A stretch of 64,000 nt of DNA from contig NC_007901.1 in assembly GCF_000013605.1 (NCBI RefSeq), positions 186,001-250,000 of the forward strand. Direction: 5' to 3'. This document shows, in pieces, positions 1-7,053 of the stretch. The stretch comes from Rhodoferax ferrireducens T118 (GTDB lineage Bacteria > Pseudomonadota > Gammaproteobacteria > Burkholderiales > Burkholderiaceae_C). The translations under genes and the position numbers were made by a program. The first letter of the stretch is position 1. Each line of letters begins with the position of its first letter. Below the pieces are notes generated by a model that searched no databases, was not told where the DNA came from, and saw only the letters and a program-made list of their open reading frames with translations.

Positions 1-167
1 TGGTGTCGGTATTCAATTCGAACCATTCCATTTGCTTCCATCGCTTCGAGATCTGCAATATGGGTAGCAAAGCGTTCATATCCACCATCCATTTGACTGG
101 CACCTCCATAGGTCATTGTTCCGGCTGCGCCAATGGCTGTAGCGTCATAGGTTTTTCTTGCAAGCAT
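1..167 (-). CDS. Hypothetical protein, 5' part only (gene runs off the left edge)
   Basis: From an ATG at 167 the frame stays open for all 55 visible codons to the window edge, so the 3' end is outside. A GGAGAGAAT purine-rich site sits just upstream, like the leaders of the following genes. The protein begins MLARKTYDATAIGAAGTM and is rich in Gly, Ala and Thr; I recognise no domain. The preceding gene ends 15 bases away, so it is probably co-transcribed with the array to the right. Confidence 0.55.
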   Translation of the reverse strand, partial: MLARKTYDATAIGAAGTMTYGGASQMDGGYERFATHIADLEAMEANGMVRIEYRH

Positions 168-181
168 TTCGATTCTCTCCT

Positions 182-514
182 TCACTTTCCATCGACAACA
201 AAGAAACGTCTTCTCTTTTCAAGGGCCTTCTCGTCATTCGTCATTTGCTTGATGGAGGCGCGATTACCAAAAAGCAAGCCATCTTTATCCATAACGACAA
301 AGCTGCTCTGGCGAATAGTGTTGAAGGCCTGGGCCAACAGAGCATTTTTACATCCCATGTCTGGTCTGTAATAGACAACCTCATAGCCATGGCTTTCGAT
401 CAAATTTATTGCAGACTCCAACTTCACTCGGCGCGCACGGCTTTCGCGTGAGTCGGCGAGGTAGTCCATAAATCGTTCTCTAAGCCTTACCAGCCATGAA
501 TCCCGTTCCAACAT
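182..514 (-). CDS. Hypothetical 110-aa protein
   Basis: The start at 514 is chosen because GAGAGAAAAC precedes this ATG directly; a start 4 codons further up has no such site. The N-terminal third is strongly charged and helical (many Arg and Glu). The remainder alternates short hydrophobic stretches (GYEVVYY, SSFVVMDKDG) that look like beta strands, giving a small alpha/beta protein. I do not recognise the family. It lies in the same-strand array with 8 bases to the gene before it and 14 to the one after. Confidence 0.6.
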   Translation of the reverse strand: MLERDSWLVRLRERFMDYLADSRESRARRVKLESAINLIESHGYEVVYYRPDMGCKNALLAQAFNTIRQSSFVVMDKDGLLFGNRASIKQMTNDEKALEKRRRFFVVDGK

Positions 515-522
515 GTTTTCTC

Positions 523-867
523 TCAATTGGCTGCGGCCAACGCCATCGCCTTGGCGCTATTGAATTCTGGAATACGGTCCTGGCCGATGTGGCCGACAAT
601 GAACTCGCGGCTTTGTGGTGCCTCGGCGTGCCAACGACGCGCCCAATCCAGCGCCCATTCAGCCGAACGATTGCCACTCATATTGCCAAGACCATCGTTG
701 TGGGTATCGCGCACGCAAAAGCCATAGATGTTCGTGGAGACAGCCGCCATCAGATAAATGCATGTCGACAAGTCAGAGCGCCGAAACCGACCCTCACCAA
801 CTGCATCGATGACTCGCGTCAGCGCGTGCCGATGTTTGTCGGTGACGTTGATCTTATTGAGTGTCAT
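523..867 (-). CDS. Hypothetical 114-aa protein
   Basis: The ATG at 867 is preceded by AAAGGAAAAC, the standard leader of this array. The sequence is an N-terminal charged helix (KHRHALTRVIDAVGEGRF), a hydrophobic middle, and a Trp-rich segment (EWALDWARRWHAEA). There is no signal peptide or membrane span and no recognised domain. Spacing to both neighbours is short, which argues for one transcript. Confidence 0.6.
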   Translation of the reverse strand: MTLNKINVTDKHRHALTRVIDAVGEGRFRRSDLSTCIYLMAAVSTNIYGFCVRDTHNDGLGNMSGNRSAEWALDWARRWHAEAPQSREFIVGHIGQDRIPEFNSAKAMALAAAN

Positions 868-891
868 GGCTTTGTTTTCCTTTGCGAAATA

Positions 892-1161
892 TTAAGTGAG
901 GACTGGAACTCGAAGTCGTATCGCGACACCGCGGTCACCATCGGAGCCTCTGCCGTTATTTTTGAAACGCTCAAGCCACAGGTAATCAGCTTCACGCGCC
1001 AAAACACGCATTTGTAACGAGACTGCCTCCGCGCCGGTACAGTGATACCGCTTCCAATCCCGCTTGGCCACCGCCCAGTCAATAATCGCTTCGCCATGAC
1101 CCTTCCTTCTCCACGCCGCGAGAAAGCTCTCTTCAAATGTTCTCCAGTCACAACAGGACAC
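892..1161 (-). CDS. Hypothetical 89-aa protein (GTG start)
   Basis: The gene starts with GTG at 1161 behind AAAGGAAAGGACC. This frame is preferred over a longer overlapping frame (864-1208) because it has the array's ribosome site and fits between its neighbours. The protein is basic and Trp-rich (DWAVAKRDWKRYH, ADYLWLERFKNNGRG), possibly a small nucleic-acid-binding protein, but that is only a guess from composition. Confidence 0.55.
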   Translation of the reverse strand: MSCCDWRTFEESFLAAWRRKGHGEAIIDWAVAKRDWKRYHCTGAEAVSLQMRVLAREADYLWLERFKNNGRGSDGDRGVAIRLRVPVLT

Positions 1162-1179
1162 GGTCCTTTCCTTTGTGAT

Positions 1180-1422
1180 TCATCCTGCGCTGTCGCCAAT
1201 ATCGGCAATCTCGTACCAAACTCGCACCAGTTGCATCATCTTCTCCCCATCGTAGGGTGCATTGAAATTCGAATTGCGGACAAACAGCGTCTCGATGTTG
1301 ATCACGCGGGCCGATGGTCGATCACGAAACCACACATTCAGACGCTCTGCGATCTCTAAGGCTTGGCGCTCTTCAGAGGCGTTCCGATCTTTCGCCTCGA
1401 TGGTCATTACAGAGATAGTCAT
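1180..1422 (-). CDS. Hypothetical 80-aa protein
   Basis: The start at 1422 is set by AGAGGAAACC upstream; the frame extends further up but would overlap the P-loop gene and lacks a ribosome site there. The protein is one acidic helix (ASEERQALEIAERLNVWFRDR) followed by a mixed region with MMQLVRVWYEIADIG. No family is recognised. It is followed 18 bases later by the 892-1161 gene. Confidence 0.55.
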   Translation of the reverse strand: MTISVMTIEAKDRNASEERQALEIAERLNVWFRDRPSARVINIETLFVRNSNFNAPYDGEKMMQLVRVWYEIADIGDSAG

Positions 1423-1438
1423 AGCTTGGTGGTTTCCT

Positions 1439-1882
1439 CTACTTGATTTCCAAAACCAAAATTCGACGCCCATTGAGAGCTTCACGAATTCCCATGTTGT
1501 CCAAGTCATTTCGTCTTTGAACACAAATGATAAAAGCGCGACTCGCCAACCGCTTGATCCCCTCGCTGAGAGAGCCGCGCTCAAAACACGCCGATTCATC
1601 AATCGCAAAAAGGCCATTTGGGACAGTTGACACATCGAATACGGGCGGCTTAGCTGAGGTTCGCCAGTATCGCGATTCGTCAATTATTTTCCCTGGTGTT
1701 GTGCGTTCAAGTAGGTATGTCTTGCCGCTACGCGCAACCCCAATCAACACAACAACAAAATTGAACCGCAACGCTATGCGCAGAACCAACCCAACGACCC
1801 CTGCTCGCAGTGCCGTCAACCACGGAGTAGTTGATGGTTTAAAAGCACCAATATTGCAATAGACCTGGTTATCTGAACTCAT
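1439..1882 (-). CDS. Small P-loop NTPase-like protein with a hydrophobic N-terminal segment
   Basis: The 147-residue protein has a clear Walker A motif, GVARSGKT, at about residues 47-54. About 45 residues later is a Walker B-like strand ending in acidic residues (GLFAIDESACF). Ahead of the P-loop is a hydrophobic stretch of about 20 residues (GVVGLVLRIALRF and on) that could be a membrane anchor. It is far shorter than most P-loop families, so it is either a minimal ATPase or a single-domain relative of Zot/FtsK-like proteins. The substrate cannot be told. The start at 1882 has AUAGGAAAAC upstream. Confidence 0.65.
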   Translation of the reverse strand: MSSDNQVYCNIGAFKPSTTPWLTALRAGVVGLVLRIALRFNFVVVLIGVARSGKTYLLERTTPGKIIDESRYWRTSAKPPVFDVSTVPNGLFAIDESACFERGSLSEGIKRLASRAFIICVQRRNDLDNMGIREALNGRRILVLEIK

Positions 1883-1891
1883 GGTGTTTTC

Positions 1892-2239
1892 CTATGAGTT
1901 GCAGCTTGCAGCCTTCGATTCCCTTGTGGTGTTTGGGCGCTGAATTTTCGCATCGCCAATGGATACGATATCCAAACTTACGAGATGGTCCAGAACTGTC
2001 AAGCACTGGCCATCAGATATTTTTACCAAGCTTTCGCCATCAAACACTTGACCTTGGTAAATCACCATTCTTCCATCGGCACCTGGTTTGACTTCTTTGA
2101 TGTAAGAATGGACAGTTCCTTTTTGTCTCAGCACGCTTGGAGTGGAGCCATCTTCCAGAACAATGGTATGGGCCTGAATGTCCATAACAGACAGGAACAA
2201 CAAGGTTGCAGCCATCAAGAGTGTTGTTTTCGATTTCAT
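1892..2239 (-). CDS. Small exported protein with signal peptide
   Basis: The start at 2239 follows AAAGGAAAATC and gives a textbook secretion signal: MKSK, a hydrophobic core (TLLMAATLLFLSVMD) and a cut after IQAHT or nearby. The mature part of about 90 residues is mostly beta-prone (HTIVLEDGS, GRMVIYQGQVFDGESL) with one late Cys pair region, suggesting a small periplasmic protein. The function is unknown. It precedes the P-loop gene by 9 bases. Confidence 0.6.
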   Translation of the reverse strand: MKSKTTLLMAATLLFLSVMDIQAHTIVLEDGSTPSVLRQKGTVHSYIKEVKPGADGRMVIYQGQVFDGESLVKISDGQCLTVLDHLVSLDIVSIGDAKIQRPNTTRESKAASCNS

Positions 2240-2336
2240 GATTTTCCTTTGGTGACGCCTGCCGGGCGACTCGTTGTGCGAACTGCACTGAAAAATCCGG
2301 CACGCCAGGCTTTTCGGTTTGGTCAACAGCTTTCCT

Positions 2337-2570
2337 TCAGGTTGCGTCCTGGCCGGCGTCATATTTTGAACGGCGTGAGCTAACCTGCAACGCAATGGAC
2401 AACCCCAATCCAAAAGCAGTCATAAAAGTGGGAAACACTGCGTCAAGGCTCAACAGGTGCCCCGCTCTAATCAGGTCGGATACACGCACACTCGCTGCAC
2501 CGCCCAAGGCGGCAAAAATAGTTGGATTGATCCAACTGAAATGCCCAACCAATTTGTTGCGTTTTAACAT
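2337..2570 (-). CDS. Small inner-membrane protein, two predicted spans
   Basis: A 77-residue protein starting at 2570 behind GAGGAAATC. There are two hydrophobic segments, around residues 14-34 (INPTIFAALGGAASV) and 44-63 (VFPTFMTAFGLGLSIALQV), flanked by a basic N-terminus and a basic tail. No family is recognised. It sits between an exported protein and a soluble orphan in the array. Confidence 0.55.
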   Translation of the reverse strand: MLKRNKLVGHFSWINPTIFAALGGAASVRVSDLIRAGHLLSLDAVFPTFMTAFGLGLSIALQVSSRRSKYDAGQDAT

Positions 2571-2583
2571 TGCTGATTTCCTC

Positions 2584-2871
2584 TCAGATAGGGCGTTGAC
2601 GAGCAGCCTGGCGAGCCCAGACCGCCTGTAGGGCAGCTACAGCATCAGCATAAAGCTGCTGCTTCCAGCCACGACCGGCATACTTACTGCCACCTGGGGG
2701 AGTGCGGACATCACACACCCCCAGCACAAAGCCACGGACTTGCTCACTCACCGTCACGGAGCCCTGCATGCGGCCTTCGGAATCGAACGCATCAATGACC
2801 ACACCGCGTGAGTCTGACGATGCACGCCAGCCGTCAGGCAATTGAGTTGGCACATCAACAATTTTCAGCAC
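2584..2871 (-). CDS. Hypothetical 95-aa protein (GTG start)
   Basis: GTG at 2871 has GAGGAAAAC upstream. The protein is a short beta-rich domain (GVVIDAFDSEGRMQGSVTVSE, GFVLGVCDVRTPPGGSKY) followed by an amphipathic Ala-rich helix (LYADAVAALQAVWARQAARQ). No known family is recognised. It immediately follows the 737-residue gene, so it may act with it. Confidence 0.55.
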   Translation of the reverse strand: MLKIVDVPTQLPDGWRASSDSRGVVIDAFDSEGRMQGSVTVSEQVRGFVLGVCDVRTPPGGSKYAGRGWKQQLYADAVAALQAVWARQAARQRPI

Positions 2872-2889
2872 GTTGTTTTCCTCGATGTT

Positions 2890-5103
2890 TTAGCCATCGC
2901 CAACGCCTGCTCCAAAACACGGCTCAAACGGAGAGTGTTCATAAGGGTGCTGATCAGAAAATATCCATCCAGTGAATATCGCATTTAGCAGGCTCTCGAA
3001 GCCGGACAGTGCCCCGCCGCTGGAGGGGAATTCTTGAGGGTCAATCTGAGCCAGCGCCTGGGCTACTCCAACGCGTTTGAGTATCGACAACAAGGACATA
3101 ACACCCTTGATTTCATCCAACATTCCGCGCCAGGCGTAGCGACACTTCAACTGAACCCTGGAGGTGTTGCCTTGATAGTGGTATTCGGCCATTGGAGGCT
3201 CCTTCGCGCCAAGGCCGGTTAGAGCCAGATACCAGTCATCTCCCGATATCCTCGCGCTATAACATCCTTTGTGCGACGTCATCGCCGCAAACTCGAAGTC
3301 AGTTGAGGGGTCTGCAAACCGTGCAAGCAAGGATGTCTCCGGCCCTTCTATGCAAGCCTTGGCGACGGTCTGAACTGGAGTGCTTCCAGGAAATACCCAC
3401 CAATGGCTGAGCCGTTTGGCTAAATCTGCTGGCATCTTAGACAATGCATCCATCAGGATGTCTTCTCGATATGACGAAACGTCTATTGGCCTGAGCTGGA
3501 GAAGAGGGCTCGCACGAAAATTGAGATCCATGCTGCTCATGGAAGTAGCGTAACCCTTGTGCCCGAGAACAGTCTCTCCCCTTTCCTCAACCACGTAACC
3601 GACAGCCTTCTTGCTGATCTGTGCGACGCGCTCGAACTTGCAGATTTCATCAGGTGTCGATGGCCTGTGGGTTATAAATGGTTCGGCGGTCAGGTAACCG
3701 CATTTGAACAGCACACGCACCCCGCTCGTATGTTGACCGATGTGGTTAGAGTAGTGACGCACGGCAGCCTTGAAATTCGCATCACTTCGCGATGTCAACC
3801 TGACCACACCAATGCAAGTCGGCTTGGGCCTGGCGAAATCGAACAGCGAGATAAAGGAGCTTACTGTTTGAGCCTGTTTTTTTAGCGGGACTTGTTCGGT
3901 CTGTGCTTTCACTTTGGCTCGAAATTCATTTGCACCGATAGCTAGTGCCTGGAGCACTTTGGCTGGTGGGCCTTTGCGCATCCATATCGTGTGGTGATCG
4001 TGCCACACGTGATCCAGACACTCACTCAAGACTTTCGACGTGAGTATTTCAGGGCGACCGCACGAAAATGCGTAATCGGCGTTGGCCGCTGCAATCGGCC
4101 ACCCATGGGGTGCGCAGCGGAATCCGTTACTCGATGCCTCTGCGTCGAACATGTCCTGGCAGGCTTTCAGCAATTCAAGGTCTGGAGCAGGCGAATTCAG
4201 TCCATTGTCAGGCCACTGCTGGTCGCTCTGGATGCAATAGGCAGGCGAAGAGATTCGCTCTCTCTCGTAGTAGATCATCGACAATGCTGACTTTAGGTCC
4301 CTGTAGGCTTGTGTCTCTTTTGGGGGCGACGTGCGCTCCTTTCTATCAAACACGAAATCAGCGAGAGAAATAGAGGCAAATCCGTGTTGCTCATCTGCCC
4401 GAAATAGATCTTCGTAAGATCTCAATCGGGCGTGCCATTGGGCTTCTTGGGCATCAACCTTGTCGCTTGCGTACGCTGGCGATTCATTGACAGATTGCGC
4501 TCGGAAGTTTGATGCTCTGTCAAACAGAGTTTTGCCTGTTCGTATGCGCTGTGGCGTGCCAACTATGGAGTCAAACACGAGCACGCATGGCATGTCGGGG
4601 TGAAAATTGCGATTTTCGACGTCGGGGCCACCCAATAGTTGGGTAGTCATGTCGATCAATCGCAGTTCGGCCATGGGAGATGTGTCGGCTGGATCGACCT
4701 CTATACCGATCAGAAAGAGCCCGTAGGGACGCTCTAACACACTAGCGCCACCGACGCGAATAGAAGTCACTAAGGGATACTTGGACAGCGCACTGACCAC
4801 ATGGGGCAGCGATTGCTCAAACTGCCTCACCCTATCCTTGGTCGCTCGCCCATTCACTCTGGAATATTGCCAGACAACGAAGCCGGCCTTGGACAGGCTC
4901 CAACTCTCAATGCCGTGGCGGTCCAGACCCCTGTAACTCATAAGATCCATTTCGACATATGCCTGTAGGGCTTGCCTGCATTCTCGCGCTGAAAGGCCCA
5001 GTTCAGTTGCCATTTCAACACTGTTGAAACAACCTTCGCCTCGAAGCTTCACACTCCAAAGGAATGTGTGCAACGCGCTCGGTGGGACTGGAAGATGCGC
5101 CAT
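2890..5103 (-). CDS. Large orphan protein, 737 aa, N-terminal winged-helix-like region
   Basis: The start at 5103 follows AGGGAAAACA. Residues 1-75 look like a winged helix (SVEMATELGLSARECRQALQAYVEMDL, then a beta hairpin with GIESWSLSKAGFVVW). The next part is alpha/beta, including VTSIRVGGASVLERPYGLFLIGIEVD, reminiscent of a nucleotidyltransferase core but lacking the GS and paired-Asp motif. Residues 330-370 hold a His/Trp-rich block (HVWHDHHTIWM). The C-terminal half has no domain I can name. A DNA-binding regulator or an anti-defence protein are both possible. It is one of the few large genes in an array of tiny ones. Confidence 0.65.
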   Translation of the reverse strand: MAHLPVPPSALHTFLWSVKLRGEGCFNSVEMATELGLSARECRQALQAYVEMDLMSYRGLDRHGIESWSLSKAGFVVWQYSRVNGRATKDRVRQFEQSLPHVVSALSKYPLVTSIRVGGASVLERPYGLFLIGIEVDPADTSPMAELRLIDMTTQLLGGPDVENRNFHPDMPCVLVFDSIVGTPQRIRTGKTLFDRASNFRAQSVNESPAYASDKVDAQEAQWHARLRSYEDLFRADEQHGFASISLADFVFDRKERTSPPKETQAYRDLKSALSMIYYERERISSPAYCIQSDQQWPDNGLNSPAPDLELLKACQDMFDAEASSNGFRCAPHGWPIAAANADYAFSCGRPEILTSKVLSECLDHVWHDHHTIWMRKGPPAKVLQALAIGANEFRAKVKAQTEQVPLKKQAQTVSSFISLFDFARPKPTCIGVVRLTSRSDANFKAAVRHYSNHIGQHTSGVRVLFKCGYLTAEPFITHRPSTPDEICKFERVAQISKKAVGYVVEERGETVLGHKGYATSMSSMDLNFRASPLLQLRPIDVSSYREDILMDALSKMPADLAKRLSHWWVFPGSTPVQTVAKACIEGPETSLLARFADPSTDFEFAAMTSHKGCYSARISGDDWYLALTGLGAKEPPMAEYHYQGNTSRVQLKCRYAWRGMLDEIKGVMSLLSILKRVGVAQALAQIDPQEFPSSGGALSGFESLLNAIFTGWIFSDQHPYEHSPFEPCFGAGVGDG

Positions 5104-5112
5104 TGTTTTCCC

Positions 5113-5316
5113 TTAGATTCGAGAGACGCCGCATGGGTGTCGTTCACGCACACTATTCGCCCAGAAGTTGATTGCCTCAGCGATGTCGTCGTCCCGTCCA
5201 GGCCAGCGGATCGCTAGGCGAGTCTTCAACGCATTGAGGCTTTGACATTGAAAATCACGCGCAACATTCACTGCATCCCGCAAAATTGCATAGGCGGATT
5301 CGCTAAGAGTGCTCAC
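5113..5316 (-). CDS. Hypothetical 67-aa protein (GTG start)
   Basis: GTG at 5316 is preceded by AAAGGAAATC. It is a compact helical protein (SESAYAILRDAVNVARDF, LNALKTRL, DDDIAEAINFWANSV), and such all-helical small proteins are often DNA-binding or inhibitory. No motif proves either. It lies 9 bases ahead of the 737-residue gene. Confidence 0.5.
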   Translation of the reverse strand: MSTLSESAYAILRDAVNVARDFQCQSLNALKTRLAIRWPGRDDDIAEAINFWANSVRERHPCGVSRI

Positions 5317-5328
5317 TATGATTTCCTT

Positions 5329-5802
5329 TCAAGCCGCTCGCGGCCATGATTGCAACATGCCCTTATCAAGCACTTCATGTACCTCTCTCAATTCGATTCT
5401 CAAACCGCCAGCGACCTCGCGACCAATCTCAGTCGCAAAGCGGTCCGCTCTCTCTAAGTCGCCTCGTTTGATCGCTTCATCATGCACGGGTGATCGCAGA
5501 TTAACCGCCCCTCGAATCACCAGACACTGAACCACTGGCAAGCCGATGGGTGTCAACCGCGAGAAGCCTGTGAAGGCATTGCCTGCTGCGACACGAGCAC
5601 ACCATTCCTGATCCTTTGCGACAGTTTCCAACCGATTTCTATGCACCAAAGCGCCGGGGCGCGTGAGGTGGGCTTCGATCTTGACCTTCATGTCACGCGT
5701 CAACGCATTCGGCGGTAGACGGCCTAAATACTCAGCAGCTTCTGCGAGCAGTCTCAAAGACTCTTGATGCACTGAAGCGTCATCGGGGCAGAGATCGTCC
5801 AT
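5329..5802 (-). CDS. Hypothetical 157-aa helical protein
   Basis: The start at 5802 (MDDLCPDDAS) is set by AAGGAAATC immediately upstream; the longer frame to 5979 overlaps the next gene without a ribosome site. The protein is largely helical with a hydrophobic middle (LPVVQCLVIRGAVNLRSPV). I see no catalytic motif and no signal peptide. The family is not recognised. Confidence 0.6.
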   Translation of the reverse strand: MDDLCPDDASVHQESLRLLAEAAEYLGRLPPNALTRDMKVKIEAHLTRPGALVHRNRLETVAKDQEWCARVAAGNAFTGFSRLTPIGLPVVQCLVIRGAVNLRSPVHDEAIKRGDLERADRFATEIGREVAGGLRIELREVHEVLDKGMLQSWPRAA

Positions 5803-5824
5803 GATTTCCTTCAGTTTGCAGCGT

Positions 5825-6187
5825 TCAGTTGCTCGTATGTGTCTTTTTTTTAAAAACAAAGGAGGATCTGGTGACAGGGAATGAGCCACGTTCGCCTTGG
5901 CTGGCATTGACGTAAATGCTTTTGAACCCACTCGATCCATTTGGACAAAGTCTGAACCAAAGGTGTATGGGCATCTCAAGCGGAAAGCCGTAGCCTTCCT
6001 CGCGCACCTTCTTCATGAATTCATGGACATCATGGTGGCCACGGCTCAACAAAAAGTAAATATGATAAGGGTCAACATCTGTCCCGATTGCCTCGATTGC
6101 AAGCGGGTAATGCTTCTGTTTTTTGGTCACAGCTCGTGCGGCGCAAACAATGTCGGTAGCAACTGCGGCAAATTTCGGGTTTGACAT
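5825..6187 (-). CDS. Hypothetical 120-aa protein
   Basis: ATG at 6187 behind AUAGGAAATC. It is an alpha/beta protein with an aromatic and His-rich centre (YHIYFLLSRGHHDVHEFMKKV) and a basic C-terminal tail ending FVFKKKTHTSN. No family match is recognised. It ends 22 bases before the next start. Confidence 0.55.
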   Translation of the reverse strand: MSNPKFAAVATDIVCAARAVTKKQKHYPLAIEAIGTDVDPYHIYFLLSRGHHDVHEFMKKVREEGYGFPLEMPIHLWFRLCPNGSSGFKSIYVNASQGERGSFPVTRSSFVFKKKTHTSN

Positions 6188-6196
6188 GCCGATTTC

Positions 6197-6427
6197 CTAT
6201 GCTTGGACTTGGCAATACACTCGCCAGCCGCAAAAAACACCAAAAGTAGAGCAAACCAACGCGCTGATTAACCAAGCACTCAGAATCCCAATCTCCCAAC
6301 TTGAGTAACTTTGAATTAACCCCAACAAACAAACCATGGCAAGGGCGACGATGACCGCAGTAATGAAGCCTCGACCTTCTGGACTTTCAGCTTTCGAAGC
6401 ATTCAGTAGCGTGATGCTTTCTTTCAC
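6197..6427 (-). CDS. Small inner-membrane protein, two spans (GTG start)
   Basis: A 76-residue protein starting with GTG at 6427. Hydrophobic spans lie at about residues 21-40 (GFITAVIVALAMVCLLGLI) and 46-70 (IGILSAWLISALVCSTFGVFCGW). Its GTG overlaps the stop of the 45-residue gene before it as GTGA, so the two are translationally coupled. Function unknown. Confidence 0.55.
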   Translation of the reverse strand: MKESITLLNASKAESPEGRGFITAVIVALAMVCLLGLIQSYSSWEIGILSAWLISALVCSTFGVFCGWRVYCQVQA

Positions 6428-6561
6428 TCTTTCGCCTTCAGTTTTTTGATTCTCTCCTTCAGAGTAGCCTCTTTTAGCAAAGCTTTTGCTCGTTCCTTGA
6501 GTTGCGATGGTGTTGCGTTTTTTGCGCCAGGCGGTCGTCCAATTTTCTTTGCCGTTGCCAT
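6424..6561 (-). CDS. 45-aa basic protein with an AT-hook-like motif
   Basis: I found this gene by reading the gap. ATG at 6561 follows GGAGGTTGAA; 45 codons end in TGA at 6424, which overlaps the next gene's GTG. The protein begins MATAKKIGRPPGAKN, a classic GRP-type AT-hook for the minor groove, and the rest is a Lys/Glu helix (LKERAKALLKEATLKERIKKLK). It could be a tiny nucleoid or regulatory protein. The closest known logic is the AT-hook in XRE or H-NS-type plasmid regulators, but this one is free-standing. Confidence 0.55.
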   Translation of the reverse strand: MATAKKIGRPPGAKNATPSQLKERAKALLKEATLKERIKKLKAKE

Positions 6562-6596
6562 TTCAACCTCCATAATAGTGAAGGCCTAATCCTACC

Positions 6597-6635
6597 AGAT
6601 ATACTAAAAATAGTGTATCTTTATATTTAATTCAA
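6597..6635 (-). promoter_or_regulatory. Putative promoter with overlapping inverted repeat
   Basis: On the minus strand TTGAAT (6630-6635) and TATTTT (6607-6612) are separated by 17 bases in a clearly AT-rich patch. An 8-base inverted repeat with one mismatch (6597-6604 and 6613-6620) covers the -10 region and part of the spacer, as an operator would. It would drive the AT-hook gene at 6561 and genes downstream. Confidence 0.4.
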
Positions 6636-6650
6636 GACTGAGTTATGACA

Positions 6651-6794
6651 TCAAAAATGCCGGGTGGGCGAATACCTCTTGTTCGTCTGGCGTGCCCCCG
6701 TGGCGCGTTCTCCACCAAACATACCCGGCTCAATAGGCGCATGTTGAACGGAATAGTTTTCGACGATTCCGGGATACAAAATTTCGACTGACAT
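6651..6794 (-). CDS. Hypothetical 47-aa protein
   Basis: Found by reading the gap. ATG at 6794 is preceded by AAGGGGAAACGTC, the array's usual leader, and the frame closes at 6651. The peptide (MSVEILYPGIVENYSVQHAP, then a Gly/Arg-rich tail) has no recognised motif. Strict spacing and the strong ribosome site are the evidence that it is real. Confidence 0.45.
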   Translation of the reverse strand: MSVEILYPGIVENYSVQHAPIEPGMFGGERATGARQTNKRYSPTRHF

Positions 6795-6848
6795 GACGTT
6801 TCCCCTTCACTTCCAATTCTTGATTGCCTGAATAGCCGCGATCAAAGA

Positions 6849-7049
6849 TCAACTTCCCATGCAGGTGACTCGACCGTGTTTTGAAGGGCCTGGTGCATAG
6901 CCGCCCTCACCCTCCACCTGAATGCCGCAAATTTTCTGTGGTGCGTCTTCCGCTGTAGTGGCGGCATGCCAATAACCACGCTCTACCGCATCGGGCTCAA
7001 AATTCTTATCCGATGCATCCGTTGCGACAATTTGGAATACCTCAGCCAT
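6849..7049 (-). CDS. Hypothetical 66-aa protein
   Basis: The start at 7049 (MAEVFQIVATDAS) lies 5 bases after the stop of the 790-residue gene, so it probably relies on coupled translation. The sequence is acidic to mid-chain and then Gly-rich (QVEGEGGYAPGPSKHG). No family is recognised. A longer frame to 7181 would overlap the larger gene. Confidence 0.5.
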   Translation of the reverse strand: MAEVFQIVATDASDKNFEPDAVERGYWHAATTAEDAPQKICGIQVEGEGGYAPGPSKHGRVTCMGS

Positions 7050-7053
7050 GAAT

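Noticed and set aside
864..1208. Frame of 114 codons on the minus strand
   Set aside because: It overlaps the gene at 892-1161, which has the array's ribosome site; this frame has none.
2890..5103. Nucleotidyltransferase call for the 737-residue protein
   Set aside because: The GS and paired-Asp catalytic motif is absent, so only a loose likeness is noted.
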